A stretch of 64,000 nucleotides of DNA. It comes from Hypholoma sublateritium FD-334 SS-4. Lineage: Eukaryota > Basidiomycota > Agaricomycetes > Agaricales > Strophariaceae. A program made the position numbers and the translations under genes. Below the pieces are notes generated by a model, which saw nothing but the letters and a program-made list of their open reading frames with translations, was not told the origin of the DNA and did no database searches. The stretch lies in the NCBI GenBank assembly GCA_000827495.1, contig KN817521.1, positions 955,788 through 1,019,787 of the forward strand, in the 5' to 3' direction. Of this stretch, positions 10,026-21,866 are shown one piece after another; the stretch's first letter is position 1, and each line of letters starts with the position of its first letter.

Positions 10026-11778
10026 TCAGTTCTGAGCTCTCTCTAACTTTTCTGCGATTGCAGCTGAAACTTGTGATTCAAGGTCATGATTCCAGACCGG
10101 CTCAAACATCCCCTTCAGCCGCTCTCTGATTTCTTTGCCAGTGAACCCTTCCGGACCAAAGTTGTCATATACGTTGCCCATTTGGATGCTTCTTTGCAGA
10201 ACAAAGTTTGCGCGAGGGGGACGGAGCTCATTGTATACAGCAAGAGCAGTCTATATTATGTGTTTATTTCGATGCCGAATTTGATTGAGAAAGGACACTC
10301 ACGTCCAGGGTTGCTTTGGTAGTTCCCGCGTGTCCGAGGAGGCAGCAGATAGTGTAAACGTCTTCGAAACCTTGCCCAACCCCAGCCCCGAGATGAGGGA
10401 GCATTCCATGTGCCTGTCAAACTTGAATAACCGCAAATTAGGGATATTAATTGTGCCCACCGCATCGCCAACCAATGCAACCCGACCCTTCACATATGAT
10501 TCAAGAGGTGGGTACAATGTATGGATGGACCATCGACTCGGCCTTTTCATATGCTGAAGCATGAGGTTAACATCGTTCCCGCATCCAGCGAAGGCGTCGA
10601 GTAATTCTTTCTGGTCAACAGGCTCAACCCATGGTTGAGGAAGCTCCGGAGATATTGTGTTGAGTATTGGCCGATTGAAGGCCACGATATTGAGCTTCAG
10701 AAAGGGACTGTGTCAGGCGGAGTCACGCGAATCCTCGTTTCTAACTCACAGTAGTGTCGTCTTTAATTGGGAACGTAATGAGGTGCTATGTAGATCACTG
10801 GATAAGCATCAATCCTTTTGCAATCATGAGAAACGGCTGACTTGACCCATTCCCACCCAATTGTGTGGGCGTTTGACATCAGTTTTTAGCCCAGCCGCTT
10901 TCAAGGCGGCAATGGAGACTAGACCACGATAAGCGTGGGTGTTCGCAAATCCCAACGGTGAAATTCCTTGGTCAACAACTGTCGCACGAACCATACTCTT
11001 GATACCGTCAGCACCGATAATTAGGTCAGCCTCGTATGTTGTCCCGTCTGCAAAATTCAGACGTTGCCGACCAGATGCTACAGGTTCGATAGACGCCGCG
11101 CGCTTGTTGAATTGAGTGACGCCGGGGTCTAAGAGAGGCGCTAGTGCATCAAGGAAGACTGGCCTACAAAGCATCAGACGGTCATTAACGCAGCCATTGA
11201 TCTAAAGCACACCTGTATATTCCAACCCCGTCGTACTGTCCCTCAACTGCAAATTCATTGTACTGCCAGTGAACGTTGGTACTGATCGATATTGCAGCAG
11301 TGAACGTAAAATGAAAGGTAGCGCACATCCAAAAGTAACTCGTGTTCTCCGGCAATTGGAACAAAGCGGAACAGGCGCTGGTTAGGCTTCATTTCGTTTA
11401 TCTTTTCAAGAACGACATCGAGGACGCCGAGGCCTTTCAAAGCACGCAAGGCGTTGGGTCCTGGTATAAGAATATATATAAGGAAGTTTGCAGAAACCCT
11501 AAGCTGTGAAGTTTTACCTAGACCAACCCCAGCACCAATTTCTTCAAATTTGGGCTAGAGTTTTGCGTCAAACAGAGCTTGCGATACGACTGATAAGCCT
11601 GGTTTATACCGCTGATTCGAAAACTCGAACGTCGATCCCCGCTCTGCTCAACCCGATGGCACTTACAGAGAACTATGAGATCGAGTAAATGCCGAAGTCA
11701 ACAGGATGATATATCGCACCACGAGAGTCCACACATTCCTCCACCGACGATGGCGACATTGAAGTCTTTGGTGTGCAT
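10026..11778 (-). CDS. FAD-dependent monooxygenase (salicylate hydroxylase-like)
   Basis: A flavoprotein of the PHBH/salicylate-hydroxylase class, which hydroxylates aromatic substrates using NAD(P)H and O2; the substrate here is unknown. The protein starts MHTKDFNVAIVGGGMCGLS (Rossmann GxGxxG), continues AIGLSRAGIDVRVFES, KFEEIGAGVGLGPNALRAL, HWQYNEFAVEG...GVGIYRPVFLDAL, then the DG motif ADLIIGADGIKSMVR. The FAD GD motif is rebuilt by an intron: GRVALVGDA-AHGMLPHLGAGVGQG. It ends AAIAEKLERAQN, with the stop complementary to 10026-10028. About nine short GT-AG introns are needed. One donor in the middle (IAGEH-DTNVHWQY) is my best fit among alternatives. No transmembrane segment or signal peptide is seen. 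Confidence 0.87.
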
Positions 11779-12426
11779 CCTGCCAGACGATAAAAGATGA
11801 TGAGAGCACAGTGGGTTATTTATGCTTTTATAGCTTCAGGTTGGCGCTATTTCAGCCTTCTAATGAATAGGTTAGCTTCATCGTGGGTTTCTCCAGCTCG
11901 GGGTAGCACATGGTTATGGTTCGGGATTAACTATGCCGCGTCGACTGAGGGTACAATACATCAAAAAGTGGGTGTATGGAATGAAACATGAGAACGGGCG
12001 CCAAGTTGTCGCGAACCTGAGTCCTTGAGTAATCTGTCGTGCAACTGTCTCAAGATAGTGAAATATTTTATAAGCCTGGTAATAAATCATGATGGATAGG
12101 TACATACAATACGCGTAGTTTCCATCTGGGTCCTGTTTCCTCAGAAGTTATGCAGTCGTAGATGGGAGCAAACGGACTGAAAAAGAAGTCGGTCAATTGA
12201 GAGAGATAAAGCTTACACGTGCCTGAGGGAGCTATGTCTGCAATTCAAAGAGCCCAAATTGGAGGAGGCCGGCCTAAATAAGGCAGGCTTTCCAGTGTGA
12301 GATCCACAAGATTAATTTGAAGCAGAGATGGCTAGTGAAAAATATACAGTGCGTTATTGGTCAGTAATGAAACATGGTGTAATGTACAGATGCAGCAATA
12401 TTTCAAAGATGCCATAGCATAACAAT
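11779..12426. other. Intergenic stretch, no gene seen
   Basis: About 650 bases between the 5' end of the monooxygenase gene and the 3' end of the UBP2-like gene. Only short, unrelated open frames are present. It includes an AT-rich part near 12050-12110. Confidence 0.5.
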
Positions 12427-15400
12427 CTAAGCAGCCTCCATGTTTAAAGAATCATATCGATTGACTGTGTCAACCACATCGGCACCTTTGCGTGCAAAGA
12501 CGAGCTTTGTGTGAAATCAGATGAGGTCCCAATATAAGGCTTGTGACTAGACAACTTACCAGGTATGGATTGGCGGTAGATCCAGTGGTATCAGCGAGAA
12601 CCTCCTCTTTCGAAACTACCGTTACATCTGAATCATTGTATTTGAACCATGAATCAGGAGCTTCGGGAAGGTGTCGAGAATAGAAGAAATAGTGCCCCCA
12701 GGATGGTGATGAGCCACGATGAATGAAGACCGAAGTTAGTTCATATGCAGCCTCCGCAGATTCACTCCATATTGACTCGAGCTCTTCTTTGAGGATGTCC
12801 GTTCGGGCGCGCAGTCGATCGATTTCGGCATGTATCCTGGCTTTTTCGATGTCCATTCCTCGCAGGATCTCTGTGTCAATACCTGGTATTGATTCAGACT
12901 GCAACTTGTTCAAAAAGCTGCGAGTGTTATCCAGTGAAGTGGTGAAGGGATTATCCTAAAAGTCATTCAATATGCTGATTACTACAACAAATGAAAAAAA
13001 TGACGTACCTTGCCTTCGACAAGAAGACGGACTCGTTCTCTGCACGCAGTAAGCTCCGTCTGTATCACTTTGGATCTAGCCTTCTTAGCGGGATCTGCGG
13101 TATCTAGGAAACGATCCATGTACAGGTTCTCTTCAAACTTCACATATGCCTGAGATTTATATGGCTGAAGGGTTTCTCGATTGAATTGTACTCGCTGTAA
13201 AGCAAACAAGATCAGACGTGGCAAACAATATTCGCGAGTAAAATCGAACCTGCAGCTGGATTTGTAACACAGGAGGCAGATCTACCAGTGTAACCTCCAT
13301 TCTAGCCTTGCGGTCCTCAAAATCGACCACGTCATCAAAATAGCCACTCAAGCCATCGTAGATGTCGACTCCATCGTTGGTGACGTTCACAGGTAAGTGC
13401 GAAAATAAATCTTCCTTCTCATGAATGGAAGCGCGCGAATATTGTGCACCAGGACTAGTCAGTCGTTGACGAATTTTGCCATAAAATAAGCTAAATTTTG
13501 AGAGATTATTGTCAATTCAAACCAGGAAAACCAAAAGAGCCCACCTTTTCACGACGCTGGTTTTGTCAGAGCTCTCGCTCAAGTTGTCAAACTTCAGTAA
13601 AGCCGTCTCTATCTGAAACATGCAGTTATCCATACACTCCGCTACGTCGTGTTGCTTGCCTGAGAAAAGGAGCGTATTAGTTGAAGGTCATGTGAAATTG
13701 AGACCACATTAATCACCAAACATCATTGTAGAGTCGTTAGCTTCAGTGCGTTTCCGCGGAAGTGGGGGTTTCGGAGGGGGACTCGACATTTTAACATCGC
13801 CATCTCCATCTATCAATTTTGACGATGAACTTTCAGCCGGTTCAGGAGAGGCCCTGGTCCGAGTTGAAACGACGACGAAACCATCTTTCTCTTTAGGTGA
13901 CTGTGTAATGGGGCTGTCAACATCCATCCCGGCCTTTGAACGGTCTATGTCCCGGGGGCGTTTTCCGAGAACAGAACTTGACGATCTTGCCGGAGAAGAT
14001 GGTGATGTATGGGACGATCCGTGGTGGCCTGTCGGAGAAGGGCCATCGTCAACAAGAGTGGCATCTGTATCATTGGAAGATTCGGTTCCACCCTTGTCAA
14101 CCTCTTCCTCTTCCTCGTCTCTTGATGTGATAAGCGCCAGCTTTGCCAACTCAAGAGTGGGTGTCACAGCGGCTGCTTCGGCATATTCTAAACGATAGAA
14201 TAGATCCGCAAGTTGGTTGATGACTATAAGGGATGGATTAGAAATACGATTTACAGATGGACCAAAAAATCTACATTTCCGTGACCGAACGATCTCGCGC
14301 CGGGTAACCAATCGCCCGCCTACACGATGTCGTTTCAGTTCTTCATCTGTCAGTTTTTCATCGTCCAGCGCCTTTAAATCCAGTTTTGACATAGGTAATA
14401 CCGCCTCCCTCAGAGATTTGATAGTGTAAAAATACTGCAGGGAATGCATCAGTACGAGGGGTATCAATGATATGGACAACAAGCAAAGCACCTGTAACAA
14501 AGAATTGAGATAACATGTATTTCCCAGTTGATTGAGCCCACGAGGCAAGTCAGGTCTTGTCGGCGCAATTATCTCGCCAGCTAATCGGGGCAACAGGTCA
14601 AGGACGTTAAAATGATGAAAGATATCAATAGACTTACGGTCCAGCCCAGTCGAGACAAATTGCCGTAGACGGTCGCTATCCCGAACTTCTGCAATGACAG
14701 ACATAGCTTCCTGCATTTTTTCTAGTTGCATTGGTGTTTCCTCGACCTAATTACCGACCTCAGTATTTTTAATATGAAGTAACTGGTGCCAACAAACCCG
14801 CATATTGTACACTGTGATCAGCATGTGATCATCGACAGTGTTAGGTACTTCCAGGGTATCATAGGCTCGGCTTGGATTCATGTACTTGTTCTTGCCGTTT
14901 TCCCAAGCTCTTCGTAAACTGGCGCTGCCCCGGAATTCTGCAAGTATCCTGATCGAGTCATTCGCGTGTTTCTGGGTTTCATAACCATGTTCTGTGTCGC
15001 GCCATGAGCGTTTTATGCAATCCTTCCAGGCGTTTTCAACAAATTCATCCGGAATTTCTTCATCATAGTCCAAGCGAAGAACATTGTCCGAGCCAAATCC
15101 AAGAGTCGTTGCCGCTGCTTGGACGTCCGATAAAGTAAAACGGTCCCGAGATTGTTCCATCGCCAATAATTCTTGGAGTTCTGTTGGACAATCTCCGTAC
15201 TCTTGGAATTGTTTCACAATCTCGGTAAGGTAGGTGAAATAGGAAGGTGTTCGGGCTGGGTCACAGCGGCATTGAGCCAGATAGGCAAATGTCAACAGAT
15301 CTGGATATAGCGTCAACATCAGTAGCATTACGCATATAGGGAGACAGACCAGCGGAGAATGATGTTGGAGTAAGTCCCAGTCCTCGCCATTCTGTAGTTA

Positions 15401-17392
15401 GGGACCGTACGGCGCCCAATGTCGTGTCGGAAAGACCTCCTCGAGGAACTAGACATAAATGATTGTAAGGGGAGTGCCATTTACAATACAGTACCAAGTA
15501 TTGCACGAACTTTGGTCAGGGTGTGCACCAACGGCTGTTTGATACATTTCGCGTGCATTATCCAGTTGCACGTGGATTTTGGCGTCCTTCCATTCCTTGA
15601 AATGAGAGGCTAAAGAGGTCGTTGAGCCACAATATAGAAGGGAGAGATGGGTACGAACGATGGATGCGTTTATAATCTGTGAGCCAAGCGCTGAATTCCA
15701 GCCAGGCGCGGAGGAGCTTTCGCCGACTTTGCTTGCCTGCTGAGGAGGTGAGGTCGGTCACCGGGGGTTTGAGAGTGCTATCGCGTTCTACCACTTCTTC
15801 CACGAAACCCAAAAGCTCGAACATCCGCTTGCTGCACAAAGCTAAGTCAGAGTACGGAGCCGGATGTGCTATTACTCACACATTCGGACTCCACCCGACT
15901 TTATTTTGAAAGCCTGTGCTCATGACCTTAATCATACGATTATTCCCTTTCCATAGTTTATTTTCCAAAGCGCTGCAAGAGACATGAGTCAACACGCAGT
16001 AATCAGGTTGCTGGATACTCACGTTAAGAAAGTCTCGACTGCAAGGGCAACGGCCTGTTCTCCTGTTTTACCGACAGGCGGGTGGCTTTTCTTTTCACGG
16101 ATGAGCTCATCGAGGTATTTTCGAGGTATGACTCCCGGTATGACTCCCGACGCCACACAATAGAAAGTACACTGACAACAAACATAGAGATCCAAGAGTT
16201 TGCCCTCTTCTTCTTCGGCATCCGTCTCGTCCAGATCGACATCATCTACGTTGATTGCGTTGATTATATCATTGTCCATGATAGCGCCAACACGCCGTTT
16301 CTGCTTGGCAATTTGTAGAGAGTGCCACTGGTCCTGACGGTAGGGTGTAGTGAGCTTATGGCTATCAAATGCTTTTTCATATTTGTGAAAGTGATGTGTC
16401 TTGTTGGGCTTGCCGAAAGGATGTTCTCCTTCGTCCACACACGACGGCGTTCTCCTACGACGATGCTGGTCTGGAAGGGGAAGGTTTTCGCCTTCCAGAT
16501 AGGACTTGGCGAGGGGCGGAGCTACAGCAGATGCTTTCCAGAACAGGATAACCCAACCATTGTCTTTGGGGCAGTAATACGCGTTGGGATGGGGTACTGA
16601 TTTCCGAGTTTCACTCTCAGATGGCGCAGTCGATTCTGGTAAGAGATGACTTGACGGGTGACTACCTGCTGAGTTAGAAGGGGCGATGGAGTTACTTGGC
16701 TGGAGATGGTCTTTCGAGACAGTTGGTATAGAGGGAAATGAGGTGAAGTTTATGGAAAACAGAGAATGATTGGGATCATGCAGTATGTCGGCTAACACGG
16801 GGGGAAGGAAGCCAGGCCCTGGGCGCTTACACTTGTCGCGCTCCTCTTGGCTCCACCACATGTTTTCCTCGTGGTTGTCGCGTCCGTCGATATTGAAGTC
16901 GTGGTCGATGCGGTTGGCGTAGTCCATCGAATCGAAGTCCAGCCCGCCACTCGTGCACTGTGTCCAAGCCGCAACGGCGTTCTGGTCGTCCCAGCCCCCA
17001 TCTGTGGCCCAGTTATTCACGTCTGTCGGAAAAGTCGGGTTCAGACTGTCCTCCCATGTGGCATCGTTCCCGGGCATGAGATCGGGCACCATGTCGTCGT
17101 CGTCCACGATTGAGTCGTCGATAACTAGCTCAGGTTCGCGATATCCGGGGGAGTGGCCTATAGACGGGGATTCGTAGCGTGGCGGCGCCGCGTAGGTTGT
17201 GAGATTCGATCCTGGATTTTTCGGCCTCGTCGGAAGAGGTGGCGGTTTGATAGGTGCGTAGAAGCTGCTGGCTGGGACAGCCGGAGGGCTCGACACGGCC
17301 ATGACTGGCGTGCTGGGCCTCGGAGCAGGCGCCGCGGGTGCACCGGGCGTCGGTAGTGGTCGTCTGACCTTCGGAGTATCTGAGTTATCCAT
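12427..17392 (-). CDS. UBP2: Ubiquitin carboxyl-terminal hydrolase, Ubp2-type
   Basis: A USP-class cysteine protease that removes ubiquitin; yeast Ubp2 trims K63-linked chains together with Rsp5/Rup1. About 1,300 residues in many exons. A long Pro-rich acidic N-terminus (from ATG 17392, MDNSDTPKVRRPLPTPG) precedes a fungal Ubp2 pre-catalytic region (NAYYCPKDNGWVI, CCQCTFYCV, then CSKRMFELLGFVEEVV). The Cys box is RGLNQLGNTCYLNSLLQ (minus strand near 14515-14570). A low-complexity acidic/Ser insert follows (DEEEEEVDKG, SSPTSPSSPARSSSS). The C-terminal finger and His box are SWGHYFFYSRHLPEAPDSWFKYND. The last intron joins NPYL to LVFARKGADVVDTVNRYD. The stop is complementary to 12427-12429. Insert position and length match Ubp2 rather than smaller USPs. 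Confidence 0.9.
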
Positions 17393-18593
17393 GGAAAATG
17401 AACAGCCAAGTCCTGCGGATGATTCGCGTTAAAGTGGATCGCGCAGAAACAAGACAAAGGAGGTGGCGTACGTCAGGCCGTAGTGGTGTCCGAGTTATCG
17501 ATTTGTCTCCCAATCGTCAAAAGCTATGAAATAGACAATATCGTGGCGACGGAGCGTTACTGTGTGGTGTGCTATTCGTCGCGACGATCTTGGAGCAGTG
17601 TCGAGCGACAGCGCGCAAGATAGCCTCTGGACCTTATATGTAGGAGTATAAACGATCAAGTACGAGCGGCAGTATCAGGCCAGAGATACTTATGTAATCT
17701 CCATCAACACAGCCGCTCCGTGGTTGCCGTCGACGCAGTGAACGCGTTCCTGCAAGCACAGGAAATTGCAAGCGCTCTATTCGGCATCATGTCCGACTAC
17801 ATTTCAGGTGTAGCAATAGTTACTAGTAGTTACTATCGCAAGATTGGTTTTTAATAACCTGAAGTCATGAAGCACAGACAATAGTAAGTTTAATAAATTC
17901 ACCAGGGACTCTGATGACTGATCCAGTCAAGATTGTCTGCTCTAGTCGTTTGTCGGTCGCCTGCGGTAATAAATTAAATCATGATGATGGTCGAGGAACA
18001 AGGGACGTATCCTGACGATTGGTGTGTATACTTTATTACGCCTTGAAAAGCAATGAAATAAATACTTATACTAAAGCATAGCCGCCTCATCTCAGCCACT
18101 GCGTCTGATGCCATTTCCTAACAGTGTTAGTGATATTTCGGTGTTGACAAAGGGTCAAAAGGAAGTATCTCGAATATCGACTCTTCTCTCAAAGCAAGAA
18201 AACAAGTACAATGCTATGTCCGAGCAAAAAAATTATTACACCCACTCCAGACCGCAAAATCAGTTAAAACTGTTTGTAGCCTACTATGGCGAACTTCGGA
18301 CTCCAATTGCATTCCGAACTGCGCAGTACCACGTATAATGGAACGCGTAAACATATTTTAGAGAGTCTTCCGTGATTAACCTTCCAGTGACTCTTCTTCA
18401 TTCATTCCACACAATTCCACCCCATTCTGGGCGCTAATTAAGACCGGAGCCGTGTGGGAAGGCCGTGCGCCGCAGCGCGCAGTGCGCGGAGTTTGAAAAG
18501 GCGCTACTTAACGGAGTTGGAGCGCCCCTACTTAGGTACCCCACAATCTATCATCATCATTGTTCGTCCGCTCATCCTACCACCACCACCACC
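17393..18593. other. Intergenic stretch between divergent genes, no gene seen
   Basis: About 1.2 kb. It holds the promoters of the UBP2-like gene (left) and the PB1/UBA gene (right). The sequence is AT-rich around 17800-18100 and becomes GC-rich from 18450. A 76-codon open frame at 18108-18338 has no recognisable features. The frame of the PB1 gene stays open upstream to 18465 but contains no ATG before 18594. Confidence 0.5.
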
Positions 18594-21191
18594 ATGCCCG
18601 TGCACTTCAAATTGACAAAGGACGGGCACACCCGGCGCGCTGCGTTCGCCGAGATTCCCGCCTGGCCTGAGCTTGCGGCTAGACTGCAGGCGCTCTACCA
18701 CATCCCCGTCGACAAGGTCGGCGTGTCCTACGTCGACGCGGACAACGACGAGATCACCGTCAGCTCGGACGAGGAGCTCCAGGACTTCTACGAGGCTGTC
18801 TGCCACCCCGGCGCCGCCGTCAAGCTCGGCGTCTGGGACCTGAGCGTCCCGCGCGGCAGCCCCGCGGCGCTTAATCCGTCCTCCGGGAGCCGAAACACTT
18901 TCGGGCAAGACAACTTCGAATTCGTCGACGCGAGCTGGCAGCGGCTCGACGGCTTCCCCATCCCGGGCTTCCTCGACTCGGGGAACAACTCCGAGGGCCC
19001 GCATGCGTTCGTCGAGATCGTCAACAGCGACGTGAGCGGCTTTGGGCAGGAGAACGGAGATGGCGCCGAGACTGAGTCCGCTGACGAGGCGTCTACTGTC
19101 CAGCCGAGCGCGCGCGAAGCGAAGGGGAAACAGCGCTCGATGTCCTTCGGCGCTGCGTCTATCACCTCTCTTGTGGGCGAAGAGCCGTCCGAGAAGTTCC
19201 CCATTCATGTTTACGACCACAACTCTCGCCGCCGCGCTTCGGCTACTGAGACTCAAGTCCTGGGGGACAATGTTACCGCTAATCCTGCTGAACAGATCGG
19301 AGAGCACAGCACCCCCAGAGTTGAGGCTGAAGAACTCAAGGAACCTGCGGCGCCAGCTGCGCCAGCTGCGCCAACTGCGGAACCTGCCACTGACGAACAG
19401 CCTGAGTCTGCGGACACGCAAGACCCACCGTTGCCTTCCATCGATCCTACTCCAAGTTCTAATGCCACACTCTCGCACGACGTGGCGACGCTCCTTACCA
19501 CAGTTACTAACATCATCAGTACGCATCCCGAGCTGTCCGAAGGGATTCGTAACATAGCCAACAACGCGCGTTCGGGCGCGTACTGGAATGCTTATAATGC
19601 TTACAATGCAACAGCGACGGAAATATCCCGGGCCGAAGAAATTTGTCGCACTGAAGCAGAGGCCGCACAAAGGGTTACGGACGCGCTCGGCAATATATTT
19701 CGCTCGTTCGCTATAGGCTCCACCAATGTGAACGCGGACACCAACCGCGGTGCAGACGGTTCCGGAGAGCCACCGTTGGCGAACCACCCACCTTACGGTC
19801 CCCGTCGCTCACTCTGGGCGAGCAGGTCCACCACAGCGCTCAACGCTCGGCGCCCATGGTCTGCCCAATGGGCCATTCCTGCCTGGCCGTTCGGTGGGGA
19901 GCACCCGTTCTATGGACCCCCACCCGGTCTTCCTTTCCACCATGGCCCTTTCCACGGCCCCCATCCTCCTCGAGGACCCCCTCGCGGACCAATGGCGCCT
20001 CCGCCACCGCCGCCTCCCCCTCCGCACCATGGTTCTCCGCCTCCACCACCGCCGCCGCCGCCTGCTGAGGGTGGCCATTCTCCGCGGCCCCCCAAGCCTG
20101 ACTCTCCTCGGGGAGATGGCCCAGCCCCGCCACCTCCAGGAAGTCATCGTTCGCACTCTCCCGGAAGGCCTGGATCGCCCCATGGATCACATGGGCGTCA
20201 TGACCATGGACCGCACTTCCGTGGCGGTCCACATGGACATGGCCACCGTGGAGGACCACCTAGCCACGGAGAGCCACATGGACCCCATGGCTACTTCGTC
20301 CCTCCCCCGCCACCTCCGCCTCCCGGCATATATGGACTGTTCCCCCCCGGGCCACCTCCTCCGATCGGACCACCACGCCCTCGTGGACCGCCGCCATTTG
20401 CGCGGACTGTACCGCCTGATGGCTTCCCTGTGGGGCCGAATGAGACTCCGCTCCCCGCTGGGAGCGTGCAGTTGTACTCGGCCCCGAATGCGCCCCCGGC
20501 ATCTCGGGTGTATGTCAATCCCTTTCACGCGCCGGAGGAAACTGCGGCAAAGCCCACCGAACAGCAATTGCGTGATCAAGTCGAAGAGATCAAATTGGCC
20601 TACAAGGCACGAAAGGAGGAATACCGCAAGTTTCGCGACGAGCGCAAGAAGGAGAAGGAGGCGCGCAAGAACTCGGAGGGCGGCGAGGGAAAAGTGTAAG
20701 TGCGCTGCGAGTTGTGTTGCAGCCTGTGCTGATTATTATTCTGCAGGAATCTTTCTGCCCGTACTGTCGAAGAGGGACCTTCTCATATTGTCAGTCAGGG
20801 CAGGAACGGGTATCCCCAGCTCGAGATGTACAGCGTTCCGGGCCCAGGACCGAGGCGGCACCACACGCACTTGGGGCACGGGTCGACTTCCCGGGGAGTT
20901 GAAAGGAAGGCAGAAGACTTGAACACGCGCGCGCAGTCGCGGATTGCAAAGCGGTTGGCAGATGTGAGTGGAAGTGACCTTAGCGAGCGAACAAAGCTAT
21001 TAACAAGGGAATATTAGATGGGATTTTCCGAGGCGACGTATCCTGACTTACCGGACAAGATCAAAGAACAGATGCCGGCGAACGGGGCGATAAGCAAGGA
21101 AGGGGAAGATGACGCAGTAACGACGTTGTTAGAGGAGATGCTTGCGCGGTCCGCGCGGTCGCCTGGCGGGCGTGGGGGTGCCTGGCACTAG
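18594..21191 (+). CDS. PB1-domain and UBA-domain protein, candidate selective-autophagy receptor
   Basis: Function not established. The architecture recalls p62/NBR1-type adaptors. Three exons (18594-20695, 20747-20963, 21018-21191) give about 830 residues. The PB1 domain occupies residues 1-85: HFKLTK supplies the basic lysine face, and DADNDEITVSSDEEL supplies the acidic OPCA motif. Two LIR-like motifs lie next to it, F108-E-F-V and W115-Q-R-L, each next to Asp. Then come an acidic/Ala-rich linker, a helical region around LLTTVTNIIS, and a long Pro/Gly/His-rich segment with runs of 7-9 prolines (19990-20400). A charged coiled coil follows (KLAYKARKEEYRKFRDERKK). The C-terminal UBA is built by exons 2-3 (RIAKRLAD-MGFSEATYPDLP). 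There is no ZZ zinc finger or FW domain. The start has a strong ACCACCATG context. Confidence 0.8.
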
Positions 21192-21866
21192 TGTAACATA
21201 TTAGTTCGGAGTGTGTAAAGTTGTGTATAACAAAGCGATCTGTGTTTGTACGCCGGATATAGACGCCGTGATGCAATGTGATAATGTGAAGGGCTGGAGG
21301 GAACTGCTTTGTGACGCTCGCCCGGCGGGCCACAGAGCAGAATAATTATCGCCATGCAACGTTTTGCAGAGGCCGGTCTCGTCGCGGCCTCGTTTATTCG
21401 CCCCGCCGTTTGTTCTGGCGGCCCCCGCTTTTTCCCGTATATAAGGCCGCGCCTGACCGCTTGGTCTCCGCTCCCTGTCTCCCCTGCTCTCGCCTAGCCC
21501 GTCCATACGCTGCGTCGGAACGCGAACAGAAAATACAAGCCGTTGCACGCCAGCCAGCGTGAATTTCCTGCCGGCCACAGGGTCCGCGCAAATACCAGGT
21601 GGGCATGTTTCTTTGGCTCTGTGGGCGCACGGCGCGGCACCAAGTGGCTAATGGCACGCTTTGCTTCGGACAGGTCCGCCAACGCCGAACGGAATCGATA
21701 GTGTGGTGTGCAGGCCGCGCGTGGCCAAAGCAACTCGACTTTAAATATTATCACCGGCCGCGCATTGTTGGCCCGCCATTGTCCCCTCGCCCACAGTACT
21801 TATCCTGTGCACGGCATGTCTGCCCTGTTTTTTTCCCGCACATAGCACTGCTGAACCTTGTTCAGG
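21192..21866. other. Promoter and long 5' leader of the F-box gene
   Basis: About 675 bases without a gene. A TATA box (21438-21446) is the clearest core-promoter element of the window. If it is used, the leader of the F-box gene is about 400 nt. The leader contains several ATGs in another frame (21605, 21651). A donor-like ccag|gtgggc (near 21598) and a very good acceptor cttgttcag|g directly before the ATG suggest a 5'-UTR intron that would remove those ATGs. This is inference. Confidence 0.45.
21438..21446 (+). promoter_or_regulatory. TATA box upstream of the F-box gene
   Basis: The sequence tatataagg sits in a GC-rich surround, about 420 bases upstream of the F-box ATG. This matches the TATAWAAG consensus. 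The assignment to the F-box gene follows from strand and position. Confidence 0.5.

Noticed and set aside
18108..18338. 76-codon frame upstream of the PB1 gene
   Set aside because: AT-rich, Lys/Ser/Gln-rich and without any motif. It lies in a divergent promoter region.
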